64,000 nt of DNA from contig DAOOJE010000014.1 of assembly GCA_035384965.1 (NCBI GenBank), positions 1 through 64,000 on the forward strand, read 5' to 3'. A program made the translations under genes and the position numbers. The notes below the pieces were generated by a model, which was given only the letters and a program-made list of their open reading frames with translations, was not told the origin of the DNA and made no database searches. Below, piece after piece: positions 59,007 through 64,000 of this stretch. The stretch's first letter is position 1. Every line of letters begins with the position of its first letter. Source of the DNA: JAAYVZ01 sp035384965 (GTDB lineage Bacteria > Acidobacteriota > Thermoanaerobaculia > Thermoanaerobaculales > Thermoanaerobaculaceae).

Positions 59007-60512
59007 GTGACTTCGCCATCCTCGTCCCCAAAGCGCCTTCGCGGCGGCCGCTGGCCAGCGGCGGTGCTGTTCGCTTTTCTCGCGGCAACGGCTGCGGCGC
59101 AACTTCCGCCCGATCACCGGGCGCTTGCGGCCAGCACGCCGTACGCCGCGGTCGAGACGTTCCTCGGGAGCATCCACGGCAGGCCGGGCATCGAGGTGTC
59201 CGTCGAGGGCACGACGGCGCAGGGCCGCAAGCTTTTCCTCGTGCACGTCCGGCGCGGCGCCGCGCCGTCGTTTCGCATCCTCTTCTACGCCCAGCAGCAC
59301 GGCGACGAGGTGTCGGGCAAGGACGCGCTGCTCTACCTGTTGCACGACATCGCCGCCAGGCCCGACACGCTGCCGAACGACATCGACCTGTGGGTCATGC
59401 CGCTGCTCAACCCTGACGGCGGCGAGGCGTTCACGCGGCGCAACTCGGCCGGCGCCGACCTCAACCGCGACCACATGCTGCTCGAGCAGCCGGAAACGCA
59501 GACGCTGCATCGCGTGGCGCGGCGGATCCGGCCGCATCTCGCCGTGGACATCCACGAGTTCACGCGCGACAGCGAGGAGCGCCGGGCGCGCGGCTGGATC
59601 GCCTGGCCCGACATCACGATGGACGGCCTCAACAACCCGCTCTTGGACCCGGGCGTGATCGCCGCGGCGCAGCGCTGGGTGGAGGACGCTGCCGAGCCGC
59701 TCGCCGCGGCCGGCCACACTTATGCTCGCTACACCGTGGGCGGGCTGCCGCCCGACGAGGAGCAACGCCACTCGGCGCCCGACATCGATGGGGCCCTCAA
59801 CGGGATCGGCATGTACGGCGGGCTCTCGTTCATCGTCGAGGTCGCCGTGAGGCGGGCCGAGGGGGCGCCGCAGGGCGACCTGGGCAAGCGGGTCGACGCC
59901 TGTCTCGTTCTCCTCCGACGCTTTCTCCACGGAGCCGGCCGGCGCTCAGCCGACCTCGCGGCGGTGGAAGCGTCGTGGCGCCGCCCGCTGCCGGCGTTCA
60001 TCCCGACCAACTACTTCTGGGTCAACCCAGGCATGAAGGTCACCGAGTTCCCCGTGCTCGAGTTTTCCACCGGCAAGGTGCTACGCATCCCGACCGCCAA
60101 CATAATGACGACGATGGCGACAAAGACTGCGGTGCCGGCGCCGCTCGGCTACGCGGTCGAGCCGGCGGCGGCCTCGGCGTTTGCGGCGCTGTGCGAGCGG
60201 CACGGGATCCCGCACGAGGTGCTGGGCGCCCCGCGCCCTGTCTCGGTGGAGACATGCACCTTGGTACGGGTGGAGGAAGAGTTCGACGACACCTACGCGC
60301 GCTACGGCGGGCGCACGATCGTGCGCCGCGGGCCGGCGGGAGCGCGCGAGCTGGCGGCGGGGTCGCTCTGGGTTCCGCTCGCGGGCGAGGCAGCGGTGCG
60401 TGCCGCGCTTGTGCTCGAGCCCACGGCGCTGTACAGCCTGTACCAGTACGCGCCGTACCGGGCGCTCGTGGGAGCGGACGGCGCCATCCCGGTCCTGCGG
60501 GTCGTCAGGTAA
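59007..60512 (+). CDS. Secreted M14-family zinc carboxypeptidase
   Basis: This 501-residue protein has a signal peptide (WPAAVLFAFLAATAAAQ), then an M14 domain with the zinc ligands in QQHGDE (His and Glu) and VDIHEF (His) plus the NRD motif in ADLNRDHML, and the YGG-like segment GMYGGLSFIVEVAVRR with the catalytic Glu. A C-terminal domain of about 170 residues follows. It likely trims peptides or peptidoglycan-type substrates outside the cytoplasm. I chose the GTG at 59007 because GGAGG is correctly spaced for it and not for a GTG two codons earlier. Confidence 0.88.
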   Translation: MTSPSSSPKRLRGGRWPAAVLFAFLAATAAAQLPPDHRALAASTPYAAVETFLGSIHGRPGIEVSVEGTTAQGRKLFLVHVRRGAAPSFRILFYAQQHGDEVSGKDALLYLLHDIAARPDTLPNDIDLWVMPLLNPDGGEAFTRRNSAGADLNRDHMLLEQPETQTLHRVARRIRPHLAVDIHEFTRDSEERRARGWIAWPDITMDGLNNPLLDPGVIAAAQRWVEDAAEPLAAAGHTYARYTVGGLPPDEEQRHSAPDIDGALNGIGMYGGLSFIVEVAVRRAEGAPQGDLGKRVDACLVLLRRFLHGAGRRSADLAAVEASWRRPLPAFIPTNYFWVNPGMKVTEFPVLEFSTGKVLRIPTANIMTTMATKTAVPAPLGYAVEPAAASAFAALCERHGIPHEVLGAPRPVSVETCTLVRVEEEFDDTYARYGGRTIVRRGPAGARELAAGSLWVPLAGEAAVRAALVLEPTALYSLYQYAPYRALVGADGAIPVLRVVR

Positions 60513-60525
60513 ATCGGAGGCCACG

Positions 60526-62160
60526 ATGCGCAAGCTCGCACCCCAGTTCGCGCTCCTCGTCGCCGCCGTGGCGCTCGCCCAGGACCCGGCCGGCGACTTT
60601 CTCAAGGCCGGCTCGGTGGAGCCGCTGCCGGCTCCGGTCCAGGCCAGGCTGGAGGCGATCACGGCCGACGCGCTGGCCGCTCACGTCGGCTTTCTGGCTG
60701 CTCCCGCACAGGAGGGCCGCGGCCTCGGCAGCCGCGGGCTCGAGGCGGCGGCCGAGTACGTCGTGGCCCAGCTCAGGCTGGCCGGCGTGCGGCCGTTCGT
60801 GCCCGCCCGCGAGGGGGCGGCCGAGTCAGGCTTCTTCCAGGCGGTGCCGCTGCGCGAGGTGCGCGGGCTGTCCGGCACGCTGACCGTCGAGACCCGGACG
60901 CCCGACGGCGTGCAGTCCCGGACGTTTTCGCCCGGCGTGGACCTCGTGCTACCCCAGCTGGGACCGCGCTCGCTGGGCGGTGGCGTGGTGTTCGCCGGCT
61001 ACGGCATCCGCGAACCGGGGCTCGGGCGCGACGACTTCGCCGCACTCGACGTGCGCGGCAAGGTGGTGCTGATCCTGGGCGGGCTGCCGCCGGGGGAGGC
61101 GTGGCAGAAGCCGGAGCTCGTCGAGCGCTACGGCTCGACCCGCGCCAGCCGGCGGTACGCCGCGAAGCTCAAGGCGCTGCGGCGCCTGGGCGCGTCGCTG
61201 GTCCTGGCCGCCGAGGGGCAGGACCTCACCGCCCGCCTTCTGCGCGAGGAGGCGCCGCCGGAGCGGGTCTTCCTGCCGTACGATCCGATCCCGTACCCCG
61301 ACGACGAGCCGCCGCTGGTGCCGGTCTCGTCGGTGGTGGCCGACTCGCTGCTGGCCGCGGCGGGGCTTTCCTTCGCCACCGCCCCCGCCGCGGCAGCCCG
61401 TGAGCTCGTGGGCGCCACCGCGACGCTGCGCATCACCGGCACCGAGACGCTGGTGTCCAGCCGTAACGTCATCGGCATGCTCCCGGGCTCCGACCCGTCC
61501 CTCGAGGACATGGCGGTCGTCGTCGGCGCGCACATGGACCACCTCGGCACGGTTGGAGACAAGGTCTACGCCGGCGCCGACGACAACGCCTCCGGCGTGG
61601 CCGCGCTGCTCGAGATCGCCCGCGCCTTTGCCGGCCTCGAACCAGCGCCGAAGCGCACCGTGATCTTCGCGTTCTGGACCGGCGAGGAGGACGGCAAGCT
61701 GGGCTCCGGCCACTGGGTGCGCCACCCGCTGTGGCAGCTCGCGCGCACGAGCGCGTACCTCAACCTCGACATGATCGGGCACCCGTGGCTCGCGGAGGAG
61801 ATCAGCACGCTGCTGGCAGACGCCGGGCATCCCGATCCCGAGGGGTTCCTCGCGGGCCTCGCGCCCGAGGACTTCGTCGAGCCGGGGCTGCCGCCCGACC
61901 GGCCGGAGCTGGCGGCGGCACTGCTGCGCGCCGGCCGCGCGACCGGGTTGGCGCTGCACCTCGACCGCACCGACGGCACGCACGGCGGCAGCGACTACCG
62001 CGACTTCGCCCGCGCCGGAGTGCCGTGGGTGCGCTTTTTCGGCAACTTCTTCCCGGACTACCATGAGCCAGGCGACACCCCGAACAGGCTCGATCCGGCA
62101 CAGGTCCGGCGCGTGGCAAGGCTGGCGTTCGCCACCGCGTACACCCTCGCCGACAGGTAG
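60526..62160 (+). CDS. Secreted M28-family peptidase with PA-like insertion
   Basis: This 544-residue protein has a short signal peptide (LAPQFALLVAAVALAQ), a PA-like region (FAGYGIREPGLGRDDFAALDVRGKVVLIL) and an M28 catalytic domain with metal ligands in VVGAHMDHLG, ADDNASGVAALLEIA, WTGEEDGKLGS, LNLDMIG and the C-terminal DYHEPGDTPNRLD. It is a probable aminopeptidase. GGAGGCCACG precedes the ATG at 60526, 13 nt after the M14 gene, so the two are co-transcribed. It ends convergent with the CapA-like gene, with a small GGGCGG/CCGCCC hairpin between. Confidence 0.9.
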   Translation: MRKLAPQFALLVAAVALAQDPAGDFLKAGSVEPLPAPVQARLEAITADALAAHVGFLAAPAQEGRGLGSRGLEAAAEYVVAQLRLAGVRPFVPAREGAAESGFFQAVPLREVRGLSGTLTVETRTPDGVQSRTFSPGVDLVLPQLGPRSLGGGVVFAGYGIREPGLGRDDFAALDVRGKVVLILGGLPPGEAWQKPELVERYGSTRASRRYAAKLKALRRLGASLVLAAEGQDLTARLLREEAPPERVFLPYDPIPYPDDEPPLVPVSSVVADSLLAAAGLSFATAPAAAARELVGATATLRITGTETLVSSRNVIGMLPGSDPSLEDMAVVVGAHMDHLGTVGDKVYAGADDNASGVAALLEIARAFAGLEPAPKRTVIFAFWTGEEDGKLGSGHWVRHPLWQLARTSAYLNLDMIGHPWLAEEISTLLADAGHPDPEGFLAGLAPEDFVEPGLPPDRPELAAALLRAGRATGLALHLDRTDGTHGGSDYRDFARAGVPWVRFFGNFFPDYHEPGDTPNRLDPAQVRRVARLAFATAYTLADR

Positions 62161-62199
62161 AAGGGCGGAGCAGGCCCGCCCGGCTTGCCAATCCCGAAG

Positions 62200-63543
62200 C
62201 TACTGGAGCTTGACCTCGGCGTACCAGCCCTTGTCGACGATCGTGGTGCCGTAAGGGGCGGAGAGCTTCTGCATGAGCTCGATGATCTGGCGGGCGCGCT
62301 CGGTGCGGGCCAGGCGCGGCACGCCGTAGAGCGGGCCCTCGTCGTCGATCGTGAAGGGGATGAGCTCGATGCGACGCAGCTTCGCGCCGTTGATCGTCAT
62401 GCGCACGAGCACGCCCTCGAAGATGCGCTCGGGGTCGCGGCGGTCCCACACCGAGACGTTGGTGGGACGGGGCATCTCCTGGTCACGCTGGTGGATGAGG
62501 TCGATGGGGATGCGCTCGGGCGTCCGGTACTGGTAGATGAAGTTCGAGAGGCTGTAGAAGATCGGCACGCCCTTGCGGATCTCGATGCCGCGCAGGACAT
62601 GCGGTCCGCTGCCGAGCACGAGGTCGGCGCCGGCGTCCACCGCGCGGTGGAACATGATCTGGTCGTTGGCCGGGGTGGTGTCCTGGATGCCGTACGCCCG
62701 GTGGTGGCTGACGTCGTGGTTGTGCAGCGAGACCATGAGGACATCGTGGTGCCGCCTGGCGAGCACGATGTCGTCCTCCATCGCCTCCACATCCTCCTCC
62801 ATGAGCCCCTCGACTGCCTCCGTGCTGCCGTCCGGCCTGGCAACGAGGATCGTCGCCGGGTCGATCGTCGCCAGACACGCACCCGACGGGTCCTTGCACC
62901 GGTACTTCTGCGTCCAGTAGCGCACGTACGAGAGCAGCCCGAACTTCGTCGTGACGGCCTGCACGCCGGTGGTCCCGGCGGCGCGCGCTTCGGCGAGCGT
63001 CATCCCCGCCCCCGCGTGGGTGATCTGCGCACGGTCGAGCGCCCGCAGGCAGTCCCGGAGCCCCTCGGGGCCGAAGTCGAGGGCGTGGTTGTTGGCCAGG
63101 CTCACCAGGTTGATGCCGATCGCCGCGACCTCGAACGCGAACGGTGTCGGGGCGCGGAAGTTGTAGAACGGCCGCTGCAGCTCGGGGTGGTCGTTGATCG
63201 AGAACTCGAGATTGCCGTAGGCGATGTCGGCCTCCTGCATGAGCCGGAAGAGCTGCTGGTGCTCGGCGCCGGGGAGGTTCGAGATCTGCTCGTTGAAGAT
63301 CATGTCGCCGACGGCGGTGACGATGACGTCGCCGGGCTGTTCCTTCAGCAACGCAGTGACCCTGGCTTCCCAGTCCACCTTTTCGGGCGGCAGCGGCGGG
63401 TGGACACGCCGGTTGTACACCGACCTGCTCTGGTCCCACGTGAGCTTCTCGGGAGGGGTCTGGGCGGAAGCCACGCCGGCGACGGACGCGGTGAGAACGA
63501 GCCCGAGGGTCACCCCTGCAACGCGGGACGGGTTGATGCCCAT
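62200..63543 (-). CDS. CapA-like protein (metallophosphatase fold)
   Basis: This 447-residue protein has a signal peptide (VTLGLVLTASVAGVASAQ) and a CapA/PgsA-type domain: VTAVGDMIFNEQI, ADIAYGNLEFSI, GINLVSLANNHALDFG, MVSLHNHDVSHH and GADLVLGSGPHVLRGIEI, with the His/Asp/Asn metal-site pattern of calcineurin-like phosphoesterases. Relatives work in poly-gamma-glutamate or capsule synthesis, but most are uncharacterised. GGGAGGTTCGC precedes the ATG at 63543. It follows the cyanophycinase-like gene by 11 nt, probably in one operon. Confidence 0.88.
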   Translation of the reverse strand: MGINPSRVAGVTLGLVLTASVAGVASAQTPPEKLTWDQSRSVYNRRVHPPLPPEKVDWEARVTALLKEQPGDVIVTAVGDMIFNEQISNLPGAEHQQLFRLMQEADIAYGNLEFSINDHPELQRPFYNFRAPTPFAFEVAAIGINLVSLANNHALDFGPEGLRDCLRALDRAQITHAGAGMTLAEARAAGTTGVQAVTTKFGLLSYVRYWTQKYRCKDPSGACLATIDPATILVARPDGSTEAVEGLMEEDVEAMEDDIVLARRHHDVLMVSLHNHDVSHHRAYGIQDTTPANDQIMFHRAVDAGADLVLGSGPHVLRGIEIRKGVPIFYSLSNFIYQYRTPERIPIDLIHQRDQEMPRPTNVSVWDRRDPERIFEGVLVRMTINGAKLRRIELIPFTIDDEGPLYGVPRLARTERARQIIELMQKLSAPYGTTIVDKGWYAEVKLQ

Positions 63544-63554
63544 GCGAACCTCCC

Positions 63555-64000
63555 TCAGTTGACTCCCGTCGTGGGCCCGAAAACCGAGCGTGTCTTCAGG
63601 TCGAACACCTCGCCCGGCAGCAGCACGTGGACCGTCACCCCGTGCGCGCCGAGCCCGTCCTGACCGGTGTCTCGGGGCTGGCGGCCCAGTTTCGCCGTCG
63701 AGGCGTCCACAACCATCACCGAGCTGCGCCCCAGGACCTCGAACGTGCCGTCCGGCCGCACCCAGACAGCGGTGTCCTCGTCGATCCCCACCCCCAGGTA
63801 CTCCGGATGTTCGAGGATGGCCGCGAACAACCGGTTCTGCCGCTGCCTGGCAATGAAGTGCTGGTCCACGATCACGCCCGAAAAGAACCCCAGCCCGTCC
63901 CACAGCTCGACCGAGCGGCTGCGGATGCCCGAGAAGTCGCCCTCGCCCGTGATCATGAGCGGGCTCTGGCAGGCGGTGCCGGCGGATGTCCCGCCCACCA
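63555..64000 (-). CDS. Cyanophycinase-like S51 peptidase (5' end beyond the window)
   Basis: The visible C-terminal part of about 148 residues contains the S51 nucleophile elbow GGTSAGTACQSP at its start, the segment VIVDQHFIARQRQNRLFAAI, and GVGIDEDTAVWV, as in cyanophycinases that hydrolyse multi-L-arginyl-poly-L-aspartate. The start codon is outside the window. Its stop lies 11 nt before the CapA-like gene. Whether cyanophycin is the true substrate is unknown, since family members also act on other peptides. Confidence 0.85.
   Translation of the reverse strand, partial: VGGTSAGTACQSPLMITGEGDFSGIRSRSVELWDGLGFFSGVIVDQHFIARQRQNRLFAAILEHPEYLGVGIDEDTAVWVRPDGTFEVLGRSSVMVVDASTAKLGRQPRDTGQDGLGAHGVTVHVLLPGEVFDLKTRSVFGPTTGVN

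Overview
The window is 64 kb of high-GC DNA (roughly 70 percent G+C by eye) from a Gram-negative bacterium. A 919-residue TonB-dependent receptor with an N-terminal carboxypeptidase-regulatory-like domain, three long Ser/Thr-kinase genes with TPR tails (one of them degenerate), and secreted M14/M28 peptidases suggest Acidobacteriota, perhaps the Thermoanaerobaculia side. That placement is inference. Genes are tightly packed, with many ATGA, GTGA and TGATG stop-start overlaps. Very often a TAnnnT -10 box lies only 6-11 nt before the start codon, so leaderless or near-leaderless transcripts look common.

Region 1 (148-7927, minus): a tryptophan operon trpE-G-D-C-F-B-A followed by a DAHP synthase. 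Upstream of trpE is a complete ribosome-mediated attenuator: a consensus promoter, a 14-codon leader peptide with three consecutive Trp codons whose ATG lies at the predicted transcription start, competing hairpins, and a U-tailed terminator. Region 2 (8038-9597, plus): a membrane HAMP-GGDEF protein preceded by a possible coupled leader ORF. Region 3 (9604-17204, minus): seven acyl-metabolism genes (SDR, KAS III-like enzyme with altered catalytic residues, acyl-CoA ligase, SCP-x-type thiolase, three alpha/beta hydrolases). Region 4 (17326-23160, minus): TonB receptor, recO, rnd and a secreted hypothetical protein.

Region 5 (23305-29866, plus): a SpoU/TrmH methyltransferase coupled to an eRF1-like protein, tRNA-Leu, a small Cys-rich secreted protein, then a coupled trio of amidohydrolase, TPR plus cyclic-nucleotide-binding protein, and AMP-forming ligase. 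Region 6 (29953-38259, plus): a one-operon chemosensory system with the gene content of the Pseudomonas Wsp pathway (two CheW, receptor, CheA-REC hybrid, CheB, REC-GGDEF diguanylate cyclase, CheR-TPR) and a receptor whose sensor-like domain sits at the C-terminus. A Ser/Thr kinase with TPRs follows.

Region 7 (40794-47288): gene relics, two tandem secreted paralogues plus a Cys-rich secreted peptide, a pseudokinase-TPR protein and an orphan gene. Region 8 (47446-50537, plus): acpS, a DUF502 membrane protein, nth, tdk and small membrane proteins. Region 9 (50576-58888): a Ser/Thr kinase with TPRs, menC, a polytopic GT-C-like membrane protein, a TPR protein, a histidine-kinase-like protein lacking its phosphoacceptor His, a deoxyhypusine-synthase-like protein and tRNA-Arg. 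Region 10 (59007-64000): secreted M14 and M28 peptidases, a CapA-like protein and a cyanophycinase-like gene cut by the window end. No CRISPR array, insertion sequence, rRNA or replication origin was seen.
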